DNA of 64,000 nucleotides from Lingula anatina (taxonomy: Eukaryota; Brachiopoda; Lingulata; Lingulida; Lingulidae). The notes below the pieces were generated by a model. The model was not told where the DNA came from. It saw only the letters and a program-made list of their open reading frames with translations, and made no database searches. Below are positions 24,071 through 34,287 of the stretch, one piece after another. Location of the stretch: NCBI RefSeq assembly GCF_001039355.2, contig NW_019775417.1:194698-258697 (forward strand), in the 5' to 3' direction. A program made the position numbers and the translations under genes. Position 1 is the first letter of the stretch; the number at the start of each line of letters is the position of its first letter.

Positions 24071-25144
24071 GCTACACGCTGCAGCTGATAAATCATGCGG
24101 TGCTACAGGATATTTTGGAAACGTGTACGTGACACTGATCTACACGGGATTCCTTTAATGTATTAATTAATGCTTTGTTTACGTGGCGCGTTTGTGTTTG
24201 GCCAAGCTCCAAGGTCATTTTATTGCGCTTCTAACTATCTGCATGCAAATGCAAACGTACTTCAGCAAATTATTCCTTTTTAACGTGGCACAACTGATGC
24301 AGATGAAGTACTAAAACTCCTTCTTTAAGACCATAATTTAAATTGCATTTTTTAAATTTTTCACATAATGCTTTGATGTACTTATTTCATCCTTTCTTCC
24401 CCACGGCGATATTCTAATTTTGCAATTGGCCCAATCCTGTAGGACTTTTTGGTGTATTTTATTATTTTGATGTCTAGTGCAATCCCCACCACGCAGCATT
24501 GAAATCATAATTCACATTTGCCTTTACCGACATCAGAATGTAAAACGGTATTCGTGTGTTCTTGACCAGGAGATGAGATTTGTTCAGTATTTTCCTCATA
24601 AACACCCATGGTACCCCACTATTAAATCGGTGGAATATATTTTCACTCAAGGTTAATGTTCGTCTACGAAACGCATGATGTGTATTCCACCATCAAAAGG
24701 CTGCTATTTCCCTTTTCCAACGTTAAAAAAGGTCCATTATAATAGAAGTCAAAGAGAGACTAACTACGTGACACTGAAAATCTTAGCATGGCATTAATGA
24801 CAAAAGTGCATTATTTTGGCACAAAAACTCTTCCTATGCTTTTATTCTCCATGACAAAGACCTGAGATTTATAGCTATTTTAAGATTCCCGCTGCAATTC
24901 TTCCGATAGTGTCTTATTACATGGGCATTATAATAAAAAACATAAGTTCTGCAGATAGTGAAGTAACATGTAGCAGAATAAATATTGAAACTGTAAAGAT
25001 ATGACGTCACCTCACCATGACAATTAACATCAACAACAAAATGAATGTCGATATTTACCAGAAAATTTTGGAAATTTTATTATCATGAGGGTCAACTATT
25101 TAAGAGTCAATGTTTGTTTCGGTTCGTTGAAAACACTTGTAAAA

Positions 25145-25260
25145 CATTTATTTTCCTGTCCTTCGTTTTCCTGTTGGTGCTCTCGTCTGCCGCAGACCAA
25201 GGGGTTGCCGATCGGGAAGAGCTGACATTTTCAGCAGCATAAAGGAGCCACCTGTAGATA
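25145..25260 (-). pseudogene. Truncated, decayed mature-peptide exon (spacer C/D)
   Basis: On the - strand, AGCTCTTCCCGATCGGCAAC and the following CCCTTGGTCTGCGGCAGAC align with the part of the mature exon that encodes PNPVGDPLVCDRC in intact genes. Cysteine codons are lost, and the C-terminal two thirds are replaced by unrelated sequence. A TAC-AG acceptor-like site remains at about 25251. The + strand ORF over this segment is antisense to the relic and is not a gene. A nearly identical relic sits at 32053-32168, so it predates the D/E duplication. Confidence 0.6.
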
Positions 25261-25387
25261 TGATACATGTAGGTACGATTCCATGAATTTTTATATTTAA
25301 ATTTCCTATTCACTGCGAATGTCTTTTATTTAGTAAAACGGAATATGTCTACATGGAAGAAGAGAAAAAAAAAATATAGCTGCAACT

Positions 25388-25632
25388 AGAAAAGCACTCC
25401 GAGAGCGCAGACCTCCGCCAAGGCAGCGATTTTTTATTATTATTGATTATTGATTGATTATTGATCCGGATCTCCATCAAAAACTAATCACTTCTAAGTT
25501 AACCCATTTCCGACCCTGAAAATTTTATCAAAATCGGTCCATAACTTTTTGAGTTATGTTGATGACAAACAAACAAACAGACAGACAAATAGACAGGGGT
25601 GAAAACATTACCTCCTTGGCGGAGGTAGGTAA
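25388..25632. mobile_element. Non-autonomous repeat with CCTCCGCCAAGG ends, copy 2
   Basis: Same family as 10945-11195, with GAGCGCAGACCTCCGCCAAG at the left, the ATCGGTCCATAACTTTTTGA core, a GACA-rich run, and CCTCCTTGGCGGAGG at the right. The outer 12 bases are inverted copies. Confidence 0.75.
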
Positions 25633-25726
25633 TAAAAGTTACTTGACGATCGATTATACTTATCGACTTAGGGTTTATTTTATTTGACGTAATTTACTGC
25701 ATCACGATGATATCTTACCAATTGTC

Positions 25727-25920
25727 TCAGGGTGCATTCTGAACAGTTTGATCCGCGGACTAACCTTGAAAGTTTCCTGCATGATCCCCTAGAAGACATT
25801 GAAAAGATTCCCCCCGGGGATCACCCGGCAAGCTTTCAAATGGGTCGGCCATATTTGATCCGCGGATCAACTTTGTTGTCAAAGCAGGCTTATTCGGCCC
25901 GCCATCCACAGTTAAGGCCA
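25727..25920. mobile_element. Palindromic MITE-like element with GATCCGCGGA motif
   Basis: Starts CAGGGTGCATTCTGAACAG. It contains TTTGATCCGCGGACTAAC near the left and ATATTTGATCCGCGGATCAA near the right. Related to 10160-10355 and to 32636-32830. The ORF across it has no codon-level support and is repeat-derived. Confidence 0.6.
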
Positions 25921-25989
25921 CTATGTTCAAGAGTTACAGAGGGATTAAAAGTTATTCCATCTGATGCAACTACCACTAAAAATATACCC

Positions 25990-26135
25990 CCTGTTAAGTT
26001 TTCTGAACACTGTCACACCTACATCTCACGCGCTACAAACTGCAGCTATAGGATATTTTGGAACTGTAAACGTGACAGAGATACACACTTGATCTCTTTA
26101 CATGGCACAACTGTATCATAAGCGGGTGTTTTTTT
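25990..26135 (-). pseudogene. Orphan upstream module of a lost peptide gene
   Basis: CACACCTACATCTC, GCTACAAACTGCAGCTA, GGATATTTTGGAACTG and GAGATACACACTTGA match the upstream block of gene B (21005-21100). No TATA box or exon 1 lies below it; transposon sequence and the decayed exon at 25.2 kb follow instead. Together these mark a dead peptide gene between C and D. Confidence 0.55.
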
Positions 26136-26820
26136 TTTCTTCGTCACAGATGAAGGTCATTTTATTTTCAATTAACCTATATATCACGCCAAATTATTTC
26201 CATTATCAACGTAAGACACCTCCGAGTGGAAAAGTGCTGTACCGAGATTATTAGAATACCATCTGTAATACATACTTAATCTTTTTGATTTATTTATATA
26301 TTTTATCACTATCTGAGCCATACCATTTTAATAATAAAACCTGTTTTATATAGATACAAGCAATTTGTCTGTTATTAGATCGCCATATCGAAGCTGCAAA
26401 GGTATGTAGAGCTCTATTTAAGATCCCTCCTGCAGTTCTTACGCGATGTAGAGAGTGTGCTATTCGATAAGACATCTTTTTATAAACCGTCTGCGCATGA
26501 TTTCAAAATGAAAAAAAAAAAAACAACAACAACAACAAAGCCAAACTATACAAGAAAATATTGGAATTTTATTTTCATCAGGGTCAGTATTTTATGAACC
26601 TAGATTTTTTGTTTTATTGTGAACATCTGTCAAACGTTTGTTGGTTATTTTTCGGGTTTTTTTTTCAAATCATTATATTTCACTGCCTCTGCAGTTGTCC
26701 GCAATACCAGATTCGATGTAATGCACGATAAAGTTTAAAAGGCTCCACTGTGTGGCGACCTCTAATGAAATTTCGAACACGTTGGTAATGTTTCTTTCTT
26801 AACAGTGGGTTTCTTTCTAG

Positions 26821-27389
26821 CTAACAGTGGTGATGATGGCAGCACTTGATGGCGTACCAGTTGCTTCTAGCACAGTTCCGTCCAGTAACATAGCATTTCG
26901 GGAAGTTGAAGGACACACATGTCCCAACTTGGTAGAAGCAGCGGTCACAGACTAGGGGGTCACCCACAGGGTTAGGTTGACAAATCCAGTAGCATATAGG
27001 CAACGGCTGTATTGTCGCCTGGAAACGAAAGAGGTGGTTGCTACATTTAAAGCGTCTCCATGATTTTATACTTTTTATTTGATAAATTATTTTATCTGAC
27101 AGAATATTATTGCATAAAGAACATGCGACCCCAACACGTCTTAATTTGGGCGGCCGCAGTTACAGTGCAGGACACTTAATTAGCAGTGAAGAGTTTCAGA
27201 GGAATTAAGAAAACTTGGTTGCAATCATGCGTGTACCTTATCTAGCTACAACTAAAGCAGTGTGTGGTATGGACTTTCTGAACACAGCTGTCTTAAGCAG
27301 AAACTTACGTATAGAAACGCTTCACTCGGGCCATGGACGAATGTAGCTACCAGAATTGCGAACGCTAATATTACGATTCTGGGCGACAT
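26821..27389 (-). CDS. Gene D: secreted 10-cysteine peptide
   Basis: Coding exons 27309-27389 (27 residues, ATG at 27389) and 26821-27018 (65 residues plus stop), phase 0, 92 residues. Signal peptide MSPRIVILAFAILVATFVHG... cut probably after PSEA. The mature exon starts ATIQPLPICYWICQ, has DRCF and SFNFPK in the loops, and ends CCHHHHC, so it carries four consecutive histidines. Ten cysteines with invariant spacing. The 290 bp intron is the short, presumably ancestral form. Exon 1 (donor after 28133) and the TATA box near 28210 lie upstream, with a hAT-like MITE at 27768-27931 in intron 1. Function unknown. Confidence 0.82.
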
Positions 27390-27767
27390 GGTACCAGGGA
27401 AATATCTGAAACAAAATAGTTTAAAATACAAATTATAGATAATGACGACACTAAATTCGTGTGGCTAAGATAAATAATTCAGAAAAAAAAAATTAGGAAA
27501 AAAAATCAAAAGCATTTATTTCTTGAATTACGTAGAGATTACATGATTCTTTTCACAGCCCAAAATCAAATGAAAGAAAAAGTGTAATCTGGGAAATGAG
27601 CACTACCAATGCAAAGAAGATAATTTAAAAAGTAAACACCGCTTTCCTTCTTCACGATGGACCTACGTAGATCTGTCCAATTCCACTGGACTTGTTGAAT
27701 GTCATCAATTTAACAGATTAACTCGGTTCCTCCTGGAATTGAGTAGAATACAGAAAAGCTGGTCATT

Positions 27768-27931
27768 CAGGGGCCGATCCAGAGATATTTTCTGACAGTC
27801 TTCAAAATCATCTTTGTTGATGAACTTGATCCATCCTCCATTTTTGACCGTCTTCCGTCAGAAAAAATAAGTAAACTTGAAAATCTGACCGTCTTCCGGA
27901 AGACCCAGATGACGGCCTAAACCCGCCCCTG
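27768..27931. mobile_element. hAT-like MITE in intron 1 of gene D
   Basis: Ends are CAGGGGCCGATCCAGAGA and, inverted, CAGGGGCGGGTTTAGGCC. Internally, GACCGTCTTCCGTCAGA and GACCGTCTTCCGGAAGAC occur. CAGGGGCGGATCCAG-type ends are typical of hAT-derived MITEs. A sibling copy is at 34992-35158. Confidence 0.7.
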
Positions 27932-28132
27932 TTATTATACGAGTTCTTTGGAAACAAGGGGAGGCGTGGTTATCTGTCACACGGTTTGCATTCAGCGAGA
28001 GTCCCTGAAGAGGTTTATCTTCGTAGACCAATAGTAACATTGGGCATGTGCCCTTATTCGTTGTTCACGGTTAAAATCATGCTCAGAGAAAAAATTCAAG
28101 CAAATCAAAGAAAGAAAGTGAAACCAGCTCAC

Positions 28133-28445
28133 CTCGCAAATTTCATTGATACACTAGCAACGGCAGCAGATATGAAATACCCCTACGCTCCTTACGTGTT
28201 GCTGTTTATATACACAGTTAAAATATGCAGTTGAACATCATTGCAGTTCAAGGAGATCTGGTACATTTAAAATGTGGGATGTCAACGTCAAACAACAAGC
28301 TGCAGCTCCACCGCTGTATTGAAGGTCCTGCGTGATCAGGAATATCAAACTGTGTACAATAACATTCATTCGGCTACACTCGTCTCTCACCGTTTAAGTG
28401 ACGTCACACCTGACTCGTATGTGCTACACGTTGCAGCTGATAAAT
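28133..28445 (-). promoter_or_regulatory. Gene D promoter: TATA box, exon 1, CRE-like module
   Basis: TATATAAACAGC at about 28214-28203 on the - strand, exon 1 ending GCGAG/GTGAGC at 28133, and at about 28396-28445 the block TGACGTCA, CACACCTGACTCG, TGCAGCTGATAAAT. Spacing of TATA to CRE is about 190 bases. Confidence 0.6.
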
Positions 28446-28941
28446 AGGAAACGTGTACGTGACACTGATCCACACGTGTTTCCTTCAATGTATTAATGAA
28501 TGCTTTGTGTACGTGGCACGACTGAGATAGTTGTGTTTGGCCGAGCTTCAATGTTAATTTATTGCGTTTCAAACCATCTGCATGTATACATACGAAGCCA
28601 ATTATTCTTTTTTAACGTGACACAACTGATGCCGATGAAATACTAAACTCCTTCTTTAGGACTATAATTTAAATTGCTTTTTTTAATGTTCACATAATCC
28701 TTTGATGTAATTATCTCGTCTTTTATTCCCACGGCGATATTTTAATTTTGCAATTGGCCAAATCTTGTATTATTATTTGTTTCTTTTATTATATTGTTTT
28801 AAGTGCAATCCCCGCCAAGCAGCATAGAAATCATTATACACATGGTCACGAAATAAGGTGAGAATAAATGTTCTACCCTTGCAGCATTTTATTTTGCCTT
28901 TGCCGATATTAGGATATAATACGGTATTCATGTGTTCTTAA

Positions 28942-29279
28942 AGGGATAATAACTCTTCGTGTGAGGTCTATATGTCACAATAAAAACATTGTGAATAACT
29001 CATAGAAACATAATATATCCTGTTTTACGACAAAAACAGCAGTTATAGCTATTATTCTGATATCTGAGCTTGTCTTCAGACCACGTGACCTCCACTGATG
29101 GCTATACTCTGTTATAATCTCTTAAGAGATTTTAACAAAAAACCAAACTTTTCAGAAAAAAAAAACAGGGACTAATTTTGAATGTAAAAATGGATTTGTT
29201 AACCATTGGTAAGTATGGGAAAATTGTTGTTTACTCCAGGAAAATTCATTTTTGGCCAAAACGAAGAGTTATTATCTCT
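28942..29279. mobile_element. MITE flanked by TTAA (piggyBac-like target)
   Basis: TTAA at 28938-28941 and 29280-29283 flanks inverted ends AGGGATAATAACTCTTCGT (left) and AGAGATAATAACTCTTCGT (right, reverse complement). The homologous spacer above gene C (about 24555-24580) lacks it. TTAA duplications are typical of piggyBac-type elements. Confidence 0.65.
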
Positions 29280-29536
29280 TTAAGCTTTGTTCAGTCTGTT
29301 CCCCATAAAAACCCAAGGTACTTTACTAATTAATCGCTTATATACCTTCACTCAAGGTCAATATTCATCTACAAAACGCATGATGTGAATCCCACCATCA
29401 AAAAGGTGTCATTTTCCCTTTAAAACGTGGAAAAAGGGTCGACTATGTGGTTAACACAAGTCAATGTGTTCAGAAAGAGACGAACAACGTGGCACTTGAA
29501 TTACAAACACACACTGAATGGCATATCTATATCTTA

Positions 29537-29761
29537 GGGTGCATTCCCCGAGATTTAGATCAATCCAGAGATTAAGATTTAGATCGACCTAACTCCCTGG
29601 GGGTTCACGCTTAATTGCAGTCAGCTGAGCGCGCACCATAGTTTATTACCCCTTTACAGCTTTTAGTTGGCGGGACAGACGCTCAAGCCGGCTAAGCTGA
29701 CAGTAATCTAGTGAGACTCCCCACAGGGATAGATCGATCTAAAATCTATGGGAATGGGGTC
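29537..29761. mobile_element. 225 bp PIF/Harbinger-like MITE, second complete copy
   Basis: Same family and exact length as 11368-11592, in reverse orientation, with TTA at 29534-29536 and 29762-29764. The related sequence at about 37118-37126 (TATATCTTAGTATGAC) is the unoccupied site. Confidence 0.8.
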
Positions 29762-30300
29762 TTACAGTACCGCCGGAATGTCCCATTACTTACCCTCCGG
29801 GTCGCTGCTGGTTGTACGGACGGCCTGGCTCGGTAACTATGGAAATAACATTGTCATCCATACGCTGTTTGGTTTCTGTTAACAATAGTTCCATACCCTG
29901 CCCGTCGTGCAATTATCGTGACAAACTTTCTGCTAACAAAAGAGCCTAACCCTAGCTCGCTGAGATAAAGATCGCAGGTGAGCGTGGTTGCAATTAAGTG
30001 TTCGTCTAAGCGTTAATTGACCTTTAATGCGCGGTGGCTTCACTCTACTTTGATCACTCTACTCTGATACGGAGATTTTAAGTATAAGTACTTGCCAACA
30101 GTGATTTTTAAAAGTCGCTTTACCAAAAAGATTCGGTGATGACAGCAATTTTCGTGTACATTGTAGCTAGGAATTGATTGAATTTACATAGAGTTTAATA
30201 AATGAATTTATGAATTTATTAAAGATCAAATAAAACACTACTCGTACTTGCACACGTAATATTTATTAGGCTTCAAACTGTCTTTGCTATATACATATTA

Positions 30301-30645
30301 TTAACAAGATTGAAATTTATTTTTGTAGTATGTCCTTTGTCTATTAGCTTTGTTCATAGACGAAATGCATTTTTTCCAAAAAGACTTGTCAGTTGTCTCA
30401 GTGATAAACATTTTGTTAGCCATATCTTTAATATAGTTCTGTCTATATTTGCATATAGGATCTCTCCCATCTACACCCGTAACATTTCTGTCCTTTCGTA
30501 TTCGTTCATCAATCGTAAACAACCTTCCCATCAACTGAACGCAAAAGTTGCCTGGGGAACTGGCCCGTTGTCGAATTTCGAATATTTCTTTATTTGACAA
30601 GGCGACGGGTGGCCGGCCGAAAGACTGATTCCTTGATTCTGTAGG
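30301..30645 (-). CDS. BEN-domain-like protein, terminal exon, inside the Tc1-like element
   Basis: An open frame of about 114 residues runs from a consensus acceptor (TTTTTGTCCTACAG, ending at 30646) to TAA at 30301. Features resembling a BEN domain (a helical DNA- or protein-binding domain found in chromatin factors and some mobile elements) are FCVQLMGRLFTIDER, then NVTGVDGRDP, and at the end SFWKKCISSMNKANRQR. The last matches the W-x-K-C-x3-IN-x3-R pattern of BEN C-termini. Earlier exons were not identified, although the frame stays open to 30708. The gene is divergent from the HTH ORF at 31071. Assignment is by pattern only, without a profile search. Confidence 0.45.
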   Translation of the reverse strand, partial: PTESRNQSFGRPPVALSNKEIFEIRQRASSPGNFCVQLMGRLFTIDERIRKDRNVTGVDGRDPICKYRQNYIKDMANKMFITETTDKSFWKKCISSMNKANRQRTYYKNKFQSC

Positions 30646-31070
30646 ACAAAAAGCATCAAAACAAATTAATTTATAAAACTGGATTACAATCTCTAGGGCT
30701 AACTTCACTGGTTGGCACGTGTCATCTCACATTAATTAACAATCAGTTCAGGTTAGCTTTATTCATGCTGGGTAAACACAGTGATTAAGCCCTGACTATT
30801 ACATAATCACTACTGTGTGACACGCGTCGTCTAAAATTAATGTTAACATTGCGATGACGCTCTTCAATCCAAACTAATCAATTGCACATAATTCTAAATC
30901 AACTGACACGTGTCAACAGGATTGTTTGTGTATCTGGACTTCCTAAATGGCCAATAAGTATTTTGTATAATATGACATGTTTATGTCACTGATTTCTGTG
31001 CCATCGTGTCACCTGCCAAGTGAACGGTATAAATCGACACTCAGATTTTCCAAATCATCACAATTCCAAG

Positions 31071-31280
31071 ATGCCTCTTAGTGATTACGTGCGTCAGCGT
31101 ATCATCGCCCTCCGAGAACAAGGGGTGCGAATTAAAAACATAACCGCACAAATGGAAAATGAAGGCCATAAAGTGTCGCGACAAGCCATTTACTATGTGT
31201 TAAAGAAATACGACAAAGAGAAGGTCGTGCATCAGGCTACTAAACTAGCAACACATGTCATAAAGGTAATAAGACATTGA
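31071..31280 (+). CDS. Tc1-type helix-turn-helix ORF (transposase N-terminus only)
   Basis: Starts at ATG 31071 (MPLSDYVRQRIIALREQGVR) and continues with NITAQMENEGHKVSRQAIYYVLKKYDKE. This resembles the first paired-like HTH of Tc1/mariner transposases, which binds the terminal repeats. It ends after 69 residues, or may splice at AAAG/GTAATA near 31265. No DDE/D domain follows. It could be a relic, or a stand-alone DNA-binding partner for an autonomous relative. Confidence 0.5.
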   Translation: MPLSDYVRQRIIALREQGVRIKNITAQMENEGHKVSRQAIYYVLKKYDKEKVVHQATKLATHVIKVIRH

Positions 31281-32052
31281 TATTTATTTGATGTATTAGC
31301 TATTTATAATTTTCCATTTTAACTACGCTTTTGTTGATCGTGACTTATTATCATCAAATAAAATTATTATACGTGTTTTAAAACTAAGCCTGATTTGTTC
31401 TTCAGAGTTTTGTTCTAATATTCGACTTGCCTTTACTCGAGTCTTCTGTTGCAGTTGATACATAACCGGTATTATTTGCTCGTGTCGATAGCAATCTCTT
31501 TGCATCAGCTATAATAGAAACCTTAAGTGAGGCAATTAAGAAGGGACAGACCGTGTTCGTTGAACCGACTAATTTGGGTGTCCGATAAGGATTGCTTGGG
31601 GATTCCCCTACGGCCTCTATTGTTAGACCATATGGGGCAGGGTTGAGAAACCATACGGCCATTTGGTAAGGGGACATTCCGGCGGCACTGTAGTATGACA
31701 TTTATGACAAAGGTGCATTATTTTGGCACAGAAATCCCTCTTATGATTTTATTCTCCATGAAAAAGACCTGAGATTTATAGCTACTTTAAGATTCCCGCT
31801 GCAATTCTTCCGATAGTGTCTTATTACATGGGGCATTATATTAAAAAACATAAGTTCTGCAGATAGTGAAGTAACATGTAGCAGAGAGAATACTGAAACT
31901 GTAAAGATATGACGTCACCTCACCATGACAATAAACATCAACAAGAAAACGGATGTCGATATTTACCAGAAAATTTTGGAAATTTTATTATCTTGAGGGT
32001 CAACTATTTAAGAGTCAATGTTTGTTTCGGTTCGTTGAAAACACTTGTAAAA

Positions 32053-32168
32053 CATTTATTTTCCTGTCCTTCGTTTTCCTGTTGGTGCTCTCGTCTGCCG
32101 CAGACCAAGGGGTTGCCGATCGGGAAGAGTTTACATTTTCAGAAGCATAAAGGAGCCACCTGTAGATA
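32053..32168 (-). pseudogene. Truncated, decayed mature-peptide exon (spacer D/E)
   Basis: Near-identical duplicate of the relic at 25145-25260, with the same cysteine losses and the same replaced 3' half. Its presence in both spacers shows that the duplication unit already contained the dead exon. Confidence 0.6.
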
Positions 32169-32289
32169 TGATACATGTAGGTACGATTCCATGAATTTTT
32201 ATATTTAAATTTCCTATTCACTGCAAATGTCTTTTATTTAGTAAAACGGAATATGTCTACATGGAAGAAGAGAAGAAATCTAGCTGCAA

Positions 32290-32530
32290 CTAGAAAAGCA
32301 CTCCGAGAGCTCAGACCTCCGCCAAGGCAGCGATTTTTTATTATTATTGAGTATTGATTGATTATTGATCCGGATCTCCACCAAAAACTAATCACTTCTA
32401 AGTAAACCCATTTCCGACCCTGAAAATTTCATCAAAATCGGTCCATAACGTTTTGAGTTATGTTGATGACAAACAAACAAACAGACAGACAGGGGTGAAA
32501 ACATTACCTCCTTGGCGGAGGTAGGTAATA
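32290..32530. mobile_element. Non-autonomous repeat with CCTCCGCCAAGG ends, copy 3
   Basis: Carried along with the duplicated spacer; differs from 25388-25632 by scattered substitutions and a small deletion in the GACA run. Confidence 0.75.
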
Positions 32531-32635
32531 AAAGTTACTTGACGATCGATTATACTTATCGACTTAGGGTTTATTTTATTTGACGTAATTTACTGCATCA
32601 AGATGATATCTTACCAATTGTCTCAGGGTGCATTC

Positions 32636-32830
32636 TGAACAGTTTGATCCGCGGACTAACCTTGAAAGTTTCCTGCATGATCCCCTAGAAGGCATTGAAA
32701 AGATTCACCCCCCCCCCCCGGGGATCACCCGGCAAGCTTTCAAATGGGTCGGCCATATTTGATCCGCGGATCAACTTTGTTGTCAAAGCGGGGTTATTCG
32801 GCCCGCCATCCACAGTTAAGGCCACTTTGT
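32636..32830. mobile_element. Palindromic MITE-like element with GATCCGCGGA motif, duplicated copy
   Basis: Spacer duplicate of 25727-25920, with a longer C run near 32709. It is followed at about 32900-33030 by the duplicated orphan upstream module (CACACCTACATCTC, CTGCAGCTACAGG, GGATATTTTGGAACTG). Confidence 0.6.
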
Positions 32831-33384
32831 TCAAGAGTTACAGAGGAATTAAAAGTTATTCCACCTGATGCAACTACCACTAAAAATATACCCCCTGTTA
32901 AGTTTTCTGAACGCTTTCACACCTACATCTCACGCGCTACAAACTGCAGCTACAGGATATTTTGGAACTGACTGAGATACACACTTGATCTCTTTAGATG
33001 GCACAACTGAATCACGAGCGGATGTTTTGTTTTCTTCGTCAAAGAATGTCATTTTATTCCGTTTCAATTAATCTACTTGTATATATCATACCAGTTTATT
33101 TCCATTATCAACGTAAGATACAAGTGGAAAAGTGACGTAAAGAGATTATTATAATACCATCTTGTAATGATACTTAATCCAATTGATCCCATCTATTTAT
33201 ATATTTTATCACTATTTAAGTCATACCATTTTATAATAAAACATGCTTCATATAGATACAAACAATTTGCCTCTTATTAGATCGCCATATCGAAGCTGCA
33301 AAGGCATGAAGCTGCTGCAGTTCTTACGCGATATAGAGAATGTGCTGTTTGAGACGTCTTTCTTTAAACCGTCTGCAGCACGAT

Positions 33385-33475
33385 CTCAATAAAATAAAAT
33401 AAAATAAAATAAAATAAATATAATAATAATAATAATAAAAAAATAAAGAAAGAAAGAAAGAAAGAATAATAACAA
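33385..33475. repeat. AAATA / AAT / GAAA microsatellites
   Basis: Consecutive short tandem tracts in the 3' flank of gene E, at the position where the gene D spacer has an A-rich, CAA-rich run (26510-26540). Confidence 0.85.
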
Positions 33476-33723
33476 AGCGAAACTATACTAGAAAATATTG
33501 GGGATTTTATTTTCATCAGGGTCAGTGTTTTATGAATCAAATTTGTTTTGTTTCATTGTAAACATCTGTCAAACATTTGTTTGTTTTTTTTTCAAATCAT
33601 TTTATTTCACTGCCTCTGCAGTTGTCCGCAATACCAGATTCGATGTAATGCATGATAAAGTTTAAAAGGCTCCACTGTGTGGCGACCTCTAATGGAATTT
33701 CGAACACGTGGGTTTCTTTCTAG

Positions 33724-34287
33724 CTAACAGTGGTGATGAGGGCAGCACTTGATGGCGTACCAGTTGCTTCTAGCACAGTTTCGTCCAGTAACATAGCATT
33801 TCGGGAAGTTGAAGGACACACATGTGCCCACTTGGTAGTGGCAGCGGTCACAGACCAGGGGGTCACCGATAGGTTGAGGTTGACAAATCCAGTAACACAA
33901 AGGCTTTATTGGCGCCTGGACACGAAATATGTGGTTGCTACATTAAAAGTACCTTGATGAATTTATACATATTGTATGAGAAATAATTTCGTCTGACAGA
34001 ACATTATTGCATTAAGAACATGCGATCCCAACACGTCTCTAATTCGGATGACGGCAGTTATAGTGCAGGACACTTAATTAACAGTGAAGAGTTCCAGAGG
34101 AATTAAGAAAACTTGATTGAAATCACGCGCGTACCTGATCTAGCTACAACTTAAGCAGTATATGGTATGGACTTTCTGAACACTGCTGTCTTTAGCAGAA
34201 ACTTACGTATAGAAACGCTTCACTCGGACCATGGACGAATGTAGCCACCAGAATTGCGAACGCTAATATTACGACTTTGGGCGACAT
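33724..34287 (-). CDS. Gene E: secreted 10-cysteine peptide, mosaic of A-like and D-like sequence
   Basis: Coding exons 34207-34287 (27 residues, ATG at 34287) and 33724-33915 (63 residues plus TAG), phase 0, 90 residues. Signal peptide MSPKVVILAFAILVATFVHG..., cut probably after PSEA. The mature exon starts APIKPLCYWICQ, with QPQPIGDPLVC as in gene A rather than QPNPVGDPLVC as in C and D, then SFNFPK and NCARS as in D, and CCPHHHC. All ten cysteines kept. Promoter at 35338-35650. The A-type tract inside a C/D-type gene suggests gene conversion. Function unknown. Confidence 0.82.

Larger units (their letters stand above)
29765..31690. mobile_element. Tc1/mariner-like element, 1926 bp, with two ORFs
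   Basis: Terminal inverted repeats of about 25 bases start CAGTACCGCCGGAATGTCCC (left) and CAGTGCCGCCGGAATGTCCC (right, reverse complement). A TA dinucleotide flanks both ends (TA within TTA at 29763-29764 and 31691-31692). The empty site at 37.12 kb confirms the boundaries. CAGT ends and a TA duplication are typical of Tc1/mariner. It contains a helix-turn-helix ORF on + and a BEN-like ORF on -, but no DDE/D catalytic domain that I can see, so it is probably non-autonomous or relies on unrecognised exons. Confidence 0.7.

Noticed and set aside
25045-25242. + strand ORF of 65 codons, repeated at 31953-32150, with a hydrophobic stretch like a signal peptide
   Set aside because: It is antisense to a decayed mature-peptide exon and its 3' flank, and its similarity between the two places comes from spacer duplication. 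No splice or promoter context supports a gene on this strand.
13408-33915. Assignment of the peptides to macins, big defensins, beta-defensins or conotoxins
   Set aside because: Cysteine number and spacing do not fit any of these families as I know them, and no characteristic non-cysteine motif is shared.
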